Below are positions 9,996-17,953 of a stretch of DNA of 64,000 bases, piece by piece (the stretch's first letter is position 1; each line of letters opens with the position of its first letter). Both the position numbers and the translations under genes were made by a program. Source of the stretch: JAZDFP01 sp043801445. GTDB lineage: Bacteria > Planctomycetota > MHYJ01 > JACQXL01. The stretch lies in contig JAZDMB010000023.1 in assembly GCA_043801445.1 (NCBI GenBank), positions 1 through 64,000 on the forward strand. The letters are read 5' to 3'. The notes under the pieces were generated by a model. The model did not search any database. It had not been told where the DNA came from and saw only the letters and a program-made list of their open reading frames with translations.

Positions 9996-10391
9996 TTACC
10001 GTTTTGAATATTGGAATCTTTTGCGTGCCCCTTTTTGACCGTATTTTTTGCGTTCTTTCATTCTGGGATCACGAGTTAATAAACGGCTTTTTCGCAATTG
10101 AGAAAGCAAAGTAATATCAGATAACTTTAATGCTCGAGATAAACCTAATTTAATTGCTTCCGCCTGTCCTTGTTTTCCACCACCATATACCTCTGCAGTT
10201 ACATCATAACGCCCTATTAATTTAAGATTTTGTAATGGTATTAATATAGCTATCCGTTCGTCAGGAACAAGAAAATATTTATCGTAATCCATATTATTCA
10301 CAACAATCTTCCCCGTCCCTTTTTTAAGAATTACTTCGGCAATTGCTGTTTTCCGACGACCTGTTGCACGATAAGAAAGCGAATCACTCAT
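9996..10391 (-). CDS. rpsI: 30S ribosomal protein uS9
   Basis: 131 residues from the ATG at 10391, with the standard uS9 ending KKYGQKGARKRFQYSKR that reaches into the ribosomal P site. The N-terminal YRATGRRKTAIAEV and the GGGKQGQAEAIKLGLSRAL core are diagnostic. An in-frame ATG at 10409 exists, but the start at 10391 gives the classic ATGA overlap with the rplM stop, so I use it. It is second in the rplM-rpsI operon. No terminator hairpin is evident between it and convergent kdsA. Confidence 0.95.
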   Translation of the reverse strand: MSDSLSYRATGRRKTAIAEVILKKGTGKIVVNNMDYDKYFLVPDERIAILIPLQNLKLIGRYDVTAEVYGGGKQGQAEAIKLGLSRALKLSDITLLSQLRKSRLLTRDPRMKERKKYGQKGARKRFQYSKR

Positions 10392-10837
10392 AATTTTGAT
10401 ATCTCCCATACCTTAGGGTTTTGTGCTTGATGCGGGTGTTGCGGACCAGCATAAACCTTTAGTTTTTTTATCATCTGTTTGGCTAAACGATTTTGTGGCA
10501 ACATTCTTTTCACTGCCAAATGTATTATTTTTTCGGGTGTTTTTTCCAACATTGTCTTTACCGGTATGTATTTTAATCCATCCGCATAACCCGAATATCT
10601 TTTGTATGTTTTTCCAAGAATTTTCTTGCCCGTCAATTTTATTTTCTCTGCATTAATAACAATTACAAAATCACCTGTATCCACATAAGGCGTGTAGATA
10701 GGATGATGCTTACCCAATAAAATAATAGCTATGCGTGTGGCTAATCTACCCAATACCTTATCGGAAGCATCTATTACATACCACTGCGGTTTTATATCTT
10801 CTTTTCTTGCTAAATAAGTTTTATTATCTGTTTGCAT
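10388..10837 (-). CDS. rplM: 50S ribosomal protein uL13
   Basis: 149 residues from the ATG at 10837; an in-frame TTG three codons upstream (10846) is the alternative. Family signatures are WYVIDASDKVLGRLATRIA, HHPIYTPYVDTGDFVIVINAEKI (split here: HHPIYTPYVD and GDFVIVINA), TYKRYSGY and AVKRMLPQNRLAKQ. The C-terminus PHQAQNPKVWEI is standard. It is first gene of the conserved rplM-rpsI pair, with a 4-nt overlap downstream. The 190 bp upstream are AT-rich without a clear consensus promoter. Confidence 0.95.
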   Translation of the reverse strand: MQTDNKTYLARKEDIKPQWYVIDASDKVLGRLATRIAIILLGKHHPIYTPYVDTGDFVIVINAEKIKLTGKKILGKTYKRYSGYADGLKYIPVKTMLEKTPEKIIHLAVKRMLPQNRLAKQMIKKLKVYAGPQHPHQAQNPKVWEISKL

Positions 10838-11036
10838 TTTATTCAATATCTCTTTCTGCTTAATTATATCCTTTGTTATTTCAACAAATAAAGAAAAATC
10901 TTTAAAATTATTTACATTTCCAAGACCAATTTAAAAAGAGGTTCTAATCCCCAATCGGAATAATAATATTCCATTCAAGCCTTTTGTCCAGAAGTTTAAT
11001 TTATAATTCAAGATTGTCAAGTAATCACTATATTAT

Positions 11037-14000
11037 TTATTTCTCTATGGCATAAAGACAACCATCATCGCTACCTATATAAACAGTTCCACTATCTATA
11101 GTTGGAGTGGAGCGAATTTTATTATGCGTTTTATATTTCCATATTTCTTGGCCATTTTTAAGGTTTACGGCGTAGAAACAAGAATCTTCGCTTCCGAAAT
11201 AAATCACATTATCTTTTTTAGATATAGCAACTCCTCCACTAAGAGGACCTGTAGTATTAAACTGCCAGTTAAGTTTTTGGTTAGTTATATCAATAGAATA
11301 TAATTTGCCATCCTGGCATGGGACTAAAAGCATACCTTCTATTACAGCTAATGACGCTATAATCTCATGACCTAATCGATAAGACCATTGAATCTGACGA
11401 GTTATCGGATTAATTGCATAGATTATATTATTGGTGCTGCCGACATAAATCATATTTTCACTCAAAATCGGCGAGTTTAGTTTACCACCCAAAGATAAAT
11501 TCCATATTTTATCGCCGGTATTCAAGTCTATAGCGTGAATTATACCATCTTCAGAAGTAATATAAACAATTTGTTTATCCACCACGCCGGTAGTTAATAT
11601 TTTCGCATTAGCATTATATTTCCATAAAATCGCACCGCTTTCTGAAACGGCATATAGGTTTTTATCTGTGCTGCCTATCAGAGTAATTTGACCATCAGAC
11701 GAGAAGAAGGGAGAAGACCGAATGGGATTTGCCGTCTTTAATTGTAATTCTTGAGATTTTATTGGTGCTGTTGAACGTACCGCATAAAAATAATTATCAT
11801 CTGCACCGAATAAAATCATATTACAATTTATTTTAGGCGATGAATATATTGCCGTTGGTGTTTCTGTTCTAAAAACCCATCGCAGTGAACCATTTTGCAA
11901 ATCAATCGCTTTGAGATAACCATCTCTCGTCGTTATAAAAACCACATCATTTACTATCAGCGGAGTGGTTTCAAGCGGGACAGCAGTATCAAATACCCAT
12001 TTAGCTAATTTTTCCAGAGAAACCAATAAAGAAGATTGCTCGTAAGATTTAATCACTTTTGAGTATTTCTCAAACCCCTTATGGCTCAATGTTATAATAA
12101 CAGAATCCTTAATCGGCAGATAAATTTTAAGAGGTGTTTTACCCTGTTTAATATTATTAATAAAAACCTCGGCTTCAGAAGGAACTGATTCTATTCGAAC
12201 GGGAATCCTTAATGTTTGTGCGAGATTCGAACCGGGATAAGTTTTAACTAATTGACGAATGATTTTCGCGGCTTCTTCTAATTTATTGTTTTTATCCATT
12301 TCTCGTGCTTTATCATACAAAGCACCGGCTGACTTCAGATATTTGTCTATTACAACGATTTCGTTCTGAACATCTGCCAAAAACTCCTGATAATTTTTAA
12401 CCTGGGTTTTTGCAATATTTTCTCCTCCACCCATTGAATAGATTTTTTGCGGCAATTTATCAATAATCTGTTTGGTCTGTAACTCCACACCTTTTAAAAC
12501 CCTCAAAGCAGCGTTAAAATCATTCTGCTTTTTATTAATTTCTAAGGCATTTTTATATAGTTCCCTTAAAGGTGCCAAATCAGCATCAACAACAGAATTA
12601 ATTCCATCCTCCTTATTATGCAATGCAAGCAATGCATCTTTAATTTCATTGTTAACAAGTGATTGGGTATATACCGTGAAAGAACACTTGAAATCCCGGT
12701 ATTTAATCAGAACATTTTCATAGTCTTCTTTTTTCTTAAATTCGGATACTTCTTCCTTAAGCACTAGAAATCTTTTATGGGTAGAATAATCATTCCATGC
12801 AATAAGGGCAGCTATAATCAATATGCAACAAAGTGAGGCGGAAATAATTAACAGTCTTATTATCTTTTTTTTGTGTTGCAGTTTAATTTTACGAAGAGAA
12901 TCCAGCCGATAACGAGCATCTGAAAGATGAGATTCTATACGTAAAATCTGTTCATAAGCTTTAATCAAAGTATCAATATCTTGCGATGGCAGCTCTTTTA
13001 TAGCCTTATCAATTTCATCCCTTGATTTATTATATTCACCCATCTGGAAATAAGCCGCGGCTGCACATGCCTGCACTTCAAGATCGGTCTTTTTTATAGA
13101 TGAGATCTTCTCTACCCAGGCTAATATTTCGTTTGCTTTCTTGGAACGATAATACTGTTTTATTATTCCCTTGGCAACATCTGCTGCTTCAGATGGTTGC
13201 CCCTGGGTAACACAAAGATTAAATACTAGCACATGAAGTTCTTCGTTTAATGGCAGAAACAGAAGTGCTTTTTTATAGGCAATAATTGCCAGATTAATAT
13301 CATTCTTTTCCGAAAGCAAATCTCCTAATTTCTTATACTCTTCACCTGCTAGAATGGGACGCTCTAATTTCTCCAATATCTCAGCCGCATTTTCTACGGC
13401 AACTAAATCTTTAGGGTTAACTTTTATTATTTGCTCGTAGAAAACCAAAGCCTCCTCTAATTTTTTATCCTTGTATAGTTGTTTGGCATGCTCTTTAATT
13501 CCATCCGGACCTATTTCTTGTATGACTTTCTTTTGAGAAAGATCATATACTGTCTGATAGGTTTCAGCAACTCGAAGCGGCGATTCTTCTGCAATATCCT
13601 CTAATGTCTTGAATCCGCTTATTAAATAAAAAACAAGTCTCTCGTTCAGTGTTAACTTAGCAACGGTAGATTCTTCTTCGCAATCATCTGCCAGTTTAAA
13701 AATAGACATGGGATTATTAAAAAGATTCTTGACCCTTTCCCATTCACTATGGCGCCGGGTAACTTTAACAATAAGAGAATTGACATCCATAGTCAAAAGA
13801 GAAATCGACTTTTCTTCCGAGACTAAAGGCGGTGCTGTTAAAGGTCCTTCAATGAATTCAAATTTGCCTTCCGGCCATCTAAAAATATCGCAGATTTCGT
13901 CTTCAATATGATTTTGGATTATTATATCAAAATCATTCTGCTTTAAAAAACCTGATTGGCAAATAATTTCTCCGAGTTTAAGATTGGTTGTTTTTTGGGT

Positions 14001-14237
14001 TGTTAATGCTTGGGAAAGTTGGTCCGACGTAATAATGCGTTTTTTAACTAATAATTCACCTAATGTTAAAACTTTTCGTTCACCTATTGATAAAAGTCTG
14101 ACGCCATCCCGTCCGAAATATATCTCTTTACGATTTTTATTATCATAAACAATCAGAGTTCCTTCTTTGCCGGAAGAAACTATTGATTTGAAAACTTCCT
14201 CTAACACAAGATTAGATAACTCCCCTTTAAATTCCAT
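11037..14237 (-). CDS. DUF4388/TPR/PEGA/PQQ beta-propeller membrane protein
   Basis: 1066 residues. Order of parts: an N-terminal DUF4388-like (PatA-type) domain, about 1-135 (MEFKGELSNLVLEEVFKSI start, GKLGE/LKLGEIICQSG motif); a helical linker and TPR-like repeats, about 240-450; one membrane segment at about 459-482; a helical extracytoplasmic region; a PEGA domain at about 669-740 (VRIESVPSEAEVFINN... GKTPLKI); and a PQQ-type propeller, about 745-1066, with repeats of the form G.LYAID...G...W....... The layout suggests cytosolic input linked through the membrane to a periplasmic propeller that scaffolds or senses. It is monocistronic and convergent with the rpsI side. A CCTTGACATCAAGG near-palindrome (14264-14277) sits just before its start. 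Confidence 0.8.
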   Translation of the reverse strand: MEFKGELSNLVLEEVFKSIVSSGKEGTLIVYDNKNRKEIYFGRDGVRLLSIGERKVLTLGELLVKKRIITSDQLSQALTTQKTTNLKLGEIICQSGFLKQNDFDIIIQNHIEDEICDIFRWPEGKFEFIEGPLTAPPLVSEEKSISLLTMDVNSLIVKVTRRHSEWERVKNLFNNPMSIFKLADDCEEESTVAKLTLNERLVFYLISGFKTLEDIAEESPLRVAETYQTVYDLSQKKVIQEIGPDGIKEHAKQLYKDKKLEEALVFYEQIIKVNPKDLVAVENAAEILEKLERPILAGEEYKKLGDLLSEKNDINLAIIAYKKALLFLPLNEELHVLVFNLCVTQGQPSEAADVAKGIIKQYYRSKKANEILAWVEKISSIKKTDLEVQACAAAAYFQMGEYNKSRDEIDKAIKELPSQDIDTLIKAYEQILRIESHLSDARYRLDSLRKIKLQHKKKIIRLLIISASLCCILIIAALIAWNDYSTHKRFLVLKEEVSEFKKKEDYENVLIKYRDFKCSFTVYTQSLVNNEIKDALLALHNKEDGINSVVDADLAPLRELYKNALEINKKQNDFNAALRVLKGVELQTKQIIDKLPQKIYSMGGGENIAKTQVKNYQEFLADVQNEIVVIDKYLKSAGALYDKAREMDKNNKLEEAAKIIRQLVKTYPGSNLAQTLRIPVRIESVPSEAEVFINNIKQGKTPLKIYLPIKDSVIITLSHKGFEKYSKVIKSYEQSSLLVSLEKLAKWVFDTAVPLETTPLIVNDVVFITTRDGYLKAIDLQNGSLRWVFRTETPTAIYSSPKINCNMILFGADDNYFYAVRSTAPIKSQELQLKTANPIRSSPFFSSDGQITLIGSTDKNLYAVSESGAILWKYNANAKILTTGVVDKQIVYITSEDGIIHAIDLNTGDKIWNLSLGGKLNSPILSENMIYVGSTNNIIYAINPITRQIQWSYRLGHEIIASLAVIEGMLLVPCQDGKLYSIDITNQKLNWQFNTTGPLSGGVAISKKDNVIYFGSEDSCFYAVNLKNGQEIWKYKTHNKIRSTPTIDSGTVYIGSDDGCLYAIEK

Positions 14238-14427
14238 AATACGATATTCCTACAATTTAACGCCTTGATGTCAAGGAAAACTAAGTCTTTAACCTCAAGC
14301 ACGGAGCGAATAAATCACGAAAGATTATAAGAAGACCAGAAATGCAGGATATTTATCTTGGTCTCATGGATTCCTTATAAATATTGTTAATTATCCGTGT
14401 CCATCTGCCTGCCTACTTGGTGTAATC

Positions 14428-14478
14428 CCCGCCTGAACGAATGTTCATTCGGGCAGGTGTGGTCCCAAAGTTTTCTTG
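14428..14478 (+). repeat. 51-bp dispersed palindromic repeat, copy 1
   Basis: This segment matches the reverse complement of 20578-20628 at 49 of 51 positions. Its core (CCGCCTGAACGAATGTTCA then TTCGGGCAGG) is an imperfect palindrome. The last bases run into the TTGACA box at 14476, so the repeat supplies part of the promoter of the DUF4159 gene. Confidence 0.75.
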
Positions 14479-14503
14479 ACATCCGGGTCATGTTTTCTAT
14501 ACT
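14476..14503 (+). promoter_or_regulatory. Consensus sigma-70-type promoter of the DUF4159 gene
   Basis: TTGACA (14476-14481), a 16-bp spacer, then TATACT (14498-14503). Transcription would start near 14510 and give a leader of about 190 nt before the ATG at 14701, preceded by AAGGAGG at 14687-14693. Confidence 0.7.
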
Positions 14504-14513
14504 TAACGCAATC

Positions 14514-14663
14514 CCGGAGCGAAACCTCCGGTCAGGGGAAAATAACGCCTTGCAGGATGCGGAAGCTAGATTGTTAGCTTCACAACCCGTTAGAGTCGCT
14601 ACGACTAAATATAGTAAAACAAAGCAATAGTTTCTTTCTCTTGCTATGAACGATTCTAACGGG
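14514..14663 (+). promoter_or_regulatory. Structured 5' leader with three inverted repeats
   Basis: Within the predicted leader: CCGGAG/CTCCGG (14514-14519 with 14526-14531); GAAGCTA/TAGCTTC (14562-14568 with 14575-14581); and a long-range arm CCCGTTAGAGTCG (14586-14598) pairing with CGATTCTAACGGG (14651-14663, one wobble pair). The last closes 24 nt before the ribosome binding site. It does not match any riboswitch consensus I know. It may be a cis-regulator or a run of palindromic repeats. Confidence 0.45.
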
Positions 14664-14700
14664 GCAAGACTAATTCCTAACTATTTAAGGAGGTCTGATT

Positions 14701-16455
14701 ATGAAAAGATTTATACCTGACGGTATTCTATTGAGAATACCGGTATTCCATTATGTCCCTCGGGCCGACGGGATCCCGCTAATAGGGAGAATCCCGAAAG
14801 GGATAATCGTTACAGGAATATCACTTATTATGCTCTGTAGCCTGCTGGCGGTATTCGCTGGAGACTCGACTCAAGATTTACAGCGTGCCATTCAGCAAAA
14901 AAATAACAAACTCATAACAAACGCAGTAGATGATTTAGTCGCGCAAAATAATATTGCCTCCTACAATATTTTAATAGGAGCGTTAGAATCATTAGGCGCT
15001 TCTCCTGAAGTTCAAGTCTATATGGCAATATTATCCGGTATCGGACGCTTTACCAATCAGGATGTCATTTCCAAAATAACAAGTTATATTCTAAACCATA
15101 AAGATGCCAATGTCGGAACGGATATGCTTGCCGTAATGAAAAACAATCGCACTTCGAGCGTCCTTCCTATGCTCAGGACTATTTTGGAAAAAGGTTATTA
15201 TAGAATACAGCTGGAAGCTCTTCGCCAGTTAAGCGTCATCTATTCCAATGATTCATTAGAGGTGCTATTCGGTTATCTCAAAACACTTAAACCCGGAGAA
15301 AAGGAACTGATAAAAAATGTTATCGGTATCTTGAAAAATCTTACCGGCGTTGACCGTGGTAATTATCCCGAATCCTGGCTCCAATGGTGGGATGAAAATA
15401 AGAATAGAAACGCTTCGGATATCATTAAACCGCCAAATTCCGAAACTCAATATGGTAATGTAGGGGAATATCGCGATATGACTCCGGTAAAAACGGCTTT
15501 AACTCAGGACAAAGTCATCGTGGTCAGGCATGAGAACACCGGCCAATGCGCCAACAGGGGTTGTCATCAGAATTATGATAAAATAGAAGATATCTTATCA
15601 GCGCTTGAAATTGAACATACGGTCGTGGCTAAATCAGATTTCGATAACGATTCTTACTCTCTGGACGATAAATGGGCTATCCTTTATAATTGCAATCATT
15701 TTCGGGAGTTGTGCAGTTGCCCTACCTGTGTACCCGGCGGTTCTAAGAGTCTGAGAGCCAGCCAATGCACCGGTTGTGGTAAGCACGAAATCCACGACAC
15801 CAAACTCAGCGATAAAACAATAGAAAAGATTAGGCGTTTTGTAGAAACCGGCGGATATCTTTTTACTGAAGACTGGGCGATAGAGGAAATAATCGAGCGG
15901 GCGTTTAAGGGAACAATCGTGCATACCAAGTATCTACCGGGTGAAACAGTACCGATATATGCCGCCCCAGGCACTACTTTGCACCCTTACCTTAAATATG
16001 TCTTTGAGTTACCGCCATCCAATAATCCTGAGCCTGCGCCTGAGACAAAAGGAAAAGGTTCGGAGACTCGTTCGGTAAAGCCGGAAGAAACGACTTATCG
16101 GGTCAATGTTGAATGGAAGATTGATGAAGATAGCCCTGATCTTAAGATTCTAAAGAAAGATATTGTGACAGCCTTAATCGTCAGCCCTAAACTGAGCAGC
16201 GAGAAGGCACAGGACGGATATGTCGCGGTAACCTGGGGATTCTCAAACAATAAGGAAAAAATAGTAACAACCAGCGGTGACGGAAAAACTTCGCCTTACA
16301 GCTATGCGTCCGGCGGCAGGGTTTTACATGTCGTCAGCCATTTCGGCAAACAGAAATCCAAGTTAGACGAATTTGCCCTGCAGAATTTACTCCTTAATTT
16401 CTTAACAGAACTTTCCGAGCGCCGTCCCAAGGGACAACCGCAAAAAGCAAAATAA
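14701..16455 (+). CDS. HEAT-repeat protein with C-terminal cysteine-rich DUF4159 domain
   Basis: 584 residues. After an unusual 30-residue n-region comes a signal or anchor helix (about 35-57), HEAT-like helices (about 60-220, ending SWLQWWDENKNR) and a DUF4159-type domain from about 265. The domain carries cysteine clusters CANRGC, CSCPTC and CTGC that could bind zinc, then ETGGYLFTEDWA, typical of the family, which is common in planctomycetes and of unknown function. A Pro/Lys/Glu linker at about 445-465 splits the C-terminal part. AAGGAGG 7 nt before the ATG fixes the start, so the odd n-region is translated. That n-region is encoded by palindromic repeat DNA (GGTATTCT/AGAATACC, 14722-14741). 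Confidence 0.8.
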   Translation: MKRFIPDGILLRIPVFHYVPRADGIPLIGRIPKGIIVTGISLIMLCSLLAVFAGDSTQDLQRAIQQKNNKLITNAVDDLVAQNNIASYNILIGALESLGASPEVQVYMAILSGIGRFTNQDVISKITSYILNHKDANVGTDMLAVMKNNRTSSVLPMLRTILEKGYYRIQLEALRQLSVIYSNDSLEVLFGYLKTLKPGEKELIKNVIGILKNLTGVDRGNYPESWLQWWDENKNRNASDIIKPPNSETQYGNVGEYRDMTPVKTALTQDKVIVVRHENTGQCANRGCHQNYDKIEDILSALEIEHTVVAKSDFDNDSYSLDDKWAILYNCNHFRELCSCPTCVPGGSKSLRASQCTGCGKHEIHDTKLSDKTIEKIRRFVETGGYLFTEDWAIEEIIERAFKGTIVHTKYLPGETVPIYAAPGTTLHPYLKYVFELPPSNNPEPAPETKGKGSETRSVKPEETTYRVNVEWKIDEDSPDLKILKKDIVTALIVSPKLSSEKAQDGYVAVTWGFSNNKEKIVTTSGDGKTSPYSYASGGRVLHVVSHFGKQKSKLDEFALQNLLLNFLTELSERRPKGQPQKAK

Positions 16456-16564
16456 GATTCCGGAAATTCGGGGAACAATCTATCAATTTCTTCTTAGTTC
16501 CTTAGTGGCAAAAGTTACAAGACTTTCTTGTCCGCCATGGCTTAGGCGATGAATAAAAAAATAT

Positions 16565-16951
16565 ATGCTCAACGACATAAAATTAACTATGTTAAAACCC
16601 AACCCGGAACAATTCGATATTACACAGGAACAACTTGAACATATCGAATCAAGAAATGACAAAATTACCAAACGGCTTAAAATATCAAGCATTTTAATTA
16701 GTTTGCTCATCAGCATTGCCCTTATTATCTATATTGTTTTCACCAATCATCATTATCCGGCATTTGTTGTATTAATAATATCAACTATCGTAATATTTCC
16801 TGTCTTTATGGTCGGAGGAAGTCTTATTAAAATAATTGTGATTGAATTATACTTCTATTTATTCAAACTCAACTCGCCATTATATAGAAGCTTTTGTGAA
16901 TACACATCTGCCAGAAAAGAATATGAACAATCCGAAAAAGAGGAAACATAA
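16565..16951 (+). CDS. Small two-helix membrane protein, unknown
   Basis: 128 residues. A charged N-terminus with a short helix (ITQEQLEHIESRNDKITKR) is followed by two membrane helices (about 40-60 and 66-92) and a charged tail (SARKEYEQSEKEE). I do not recognise a family. It lies 29 bp upstream of the NifU-like gene in the same direction, so the two probably share a transcript. Ribosome binding is weak. Confidence 0.55.
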   Translation: MLNDIKLTMLKPNPEQFDITQEQLEHIESRNDKITKRLKISSILISLLISIALIIYIVFTNHHYPAFVVLIISTIVIFPVFMVGGSLIKIIVIELYFYLFKLNSPLYRSFCEYTSARKEYEQSEKEET

Positions 16952-16980
16952 ACCGCCGGGCAACATAAAAGGAGACGAAT

Positions 16981-17220
16981 ATGACAAAAGAAGAAGTTAA
17001 AAATATTGTTGATAAGTTCGCTCGCCAACTCGCTTTGAGCGGCACTTCGCTTGAGCTAATCGATTTTGACGGCGCTAACCTTAAATTAAAACTTAATTGC
17101 TCGAATAAAGACGTCTTTAAAGTCAAAGGTGTGACTGTAACCTTCGAAGATGAAACCAAGAAATCAGTTGAAAAGCATCTCAAAGCAAGTATTCAAAATA
17201 CGAATATAATTTTTATCTGA
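16981..17220 (+). CDS. NifU C-terminal-like domain protein lacking the CxxC
   Basis: 79 residues. The pattern matches the NifU/NfuA C-terminal domain: an N-terminal helix (EVKNIVDKFARQLALSG), a strand (LELIDFDGANLKLKL), then the position of the Fe-S loop, then a helix (KSVEKHLKASI). The family normally has GxCxxCPxS at that loop; here it reads NCSNKDVFKVKG with a single cysteine, so Fe-S scaffold function is doubtful. It is preceded by AAAGGAG at about 16969-16975. Being a fold relative of NifU is inference from this alignment by eye. Confidence 0.55.
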   Translation: MTKEEVKNIVDKFARQLALSGTSLELIDFDGANLKLKLNCSNKDVFKVKGVTVTFEDETKKSVEKHLKASIQNTNIIFI

Positions 17221-17233
17221 GTGAGTGGTTCGG

Positions 17234-17274
17234 AAGACAGCATACGAAATTAGCTGTGAGAATGAATAATTATG
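17234..17274 (+). repeat. 41-bp partial copy of the 20655/21189 gene junction
   Basis: Matches 21151-21191 at 35 of 41 positions with no gaps. The source is the 3' end of the 20655 gene plus the start of the 21189 gene. Here the reading frame is closed (TAG inside), so it looks like a remnant of a duplicated gene junction. Confidence 0.5.
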
Positions 17275-17345
17275 TATTGCCTGCCCGTCTCCCGCTGTAA
17301 GCGGGATAAACTCCGCCCAAAGCGGCGAAAGCGGGTATCCCCGGA

Positions 17346-17600
17346 TTACCCGTATTTAATCTTGAATATCATTATGAAAATCAGAAGTATAATTATGATG
17401 CCGTTAGCAACGCTGATGGGAATGTCTTGGAGTATCAAACCATAAGTAAACCAGAGTATACTGCCGACGAAAAGCATTATAAAAGTCATTAGTGAAAGGT
17501 CCTTGGTGTGTTTGGTCTTCCAGATTTTTAATGCTTGGGGCAGAAATGATGCGGTGGAAAAAAATGCGGCGATTAATCCTAATACGGTTATGAATTTCAT
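17346..17600 (-). CDS. SemiSWEET-type (MtN3/saliva, PQ-loop) sugar transporter
   Basis: 84 residues and three membrane helices, the exact size of bacterial SemiSWEETs, which dimerise to pass sugars by facilitated diffusion. Signature parts are LGLIAAFFSTASFLPQALKI with the helix-1 PQ motif, KTKHTKDLS between helices 1 and 2, FVGSILWFTYGLI in helix 2 and the N of VANGIII in helix 3. It is monocistronic by spacing. A hairpin sequence CCCGCTGTAAGCGGG lies just beyond its stop (about 17293-17307) and may help termination, though without a clear T-tract. Confidence 0.88.
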   Translation of the reverse strand: MKFITVLGLIAAFFSTASFLPQALKIWKTKHTKDLSLMTFIMLFVGSILWFTYGLILQDIPISVANGIIIILLIFIMIFKIKYG

Positions 17601-17710
17601 TTGTTTATCCTTTTAATAGGTTTTACTTCTAATCATCTTCTGACGCATACCATATCCTGCATTCAGCCTGCGGAGTCGCATCGGAGTCCCGATTATTTCG
17701 GGGCAATGTG

Positions 17711-17938
17711 TCACTGCTTTGGATGTATGTCTATTCCAATACAATATTTAGCGTATTGACACCATTCGGCACAGCCTAAATCAAGTTTTGGATTTCGGAA
17801 ACGATGATTGCATTTCCGGCAACTCCGGAAAACATCATCTTTCCAGAATTCCACCTTTGCCCGGCAATTCGGGCATTCTACATCGTAAATATCATCAGGC
17901 TTCCAAAATTGCCTGCTTTGCCCTGGACATTGCGCCAT
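17711..17938 (-). CDS. Small cysteine-rich zinc-ribbon protein
   Basis: 75 residues with CPNC...CRKC spacing of a zinc ribbon (about residues 22-45), plus CAEWC and YC in the tail, nine cysteines in all. It starts 15 bp after the stop of the ferredoxin gene, so the two are one operon. It probably serves an Fe-S or redox process with that neighbour; the exact role is not known to me. Confidence 0.75.
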   Translation of the reverse strand: MAQCPGQSRQFWKPDDIYDVECPNCRAKVEFWKDDVFRSCRKCNHRFRNPKLDLGCAEWCQYAKYCIGIDIHPKQ

Positions 17939-17953
17939 AATTAATTGCTCCCT

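Noticed and set aside
14397..14630. 77-codon open frame upstream of the DUF4159 gene
   Set aside because: It covers the dispersed repeat, the promoter and the leader hairpins, has no ribosome binding site and no protein-like pattern.
14514..14663. Cyclic-di-GMP or other known riboswitch in the DUF4159 leader
   Set aside because: The conserved bases of the riboswitch classes I know are missing; only generic hairpins are present.
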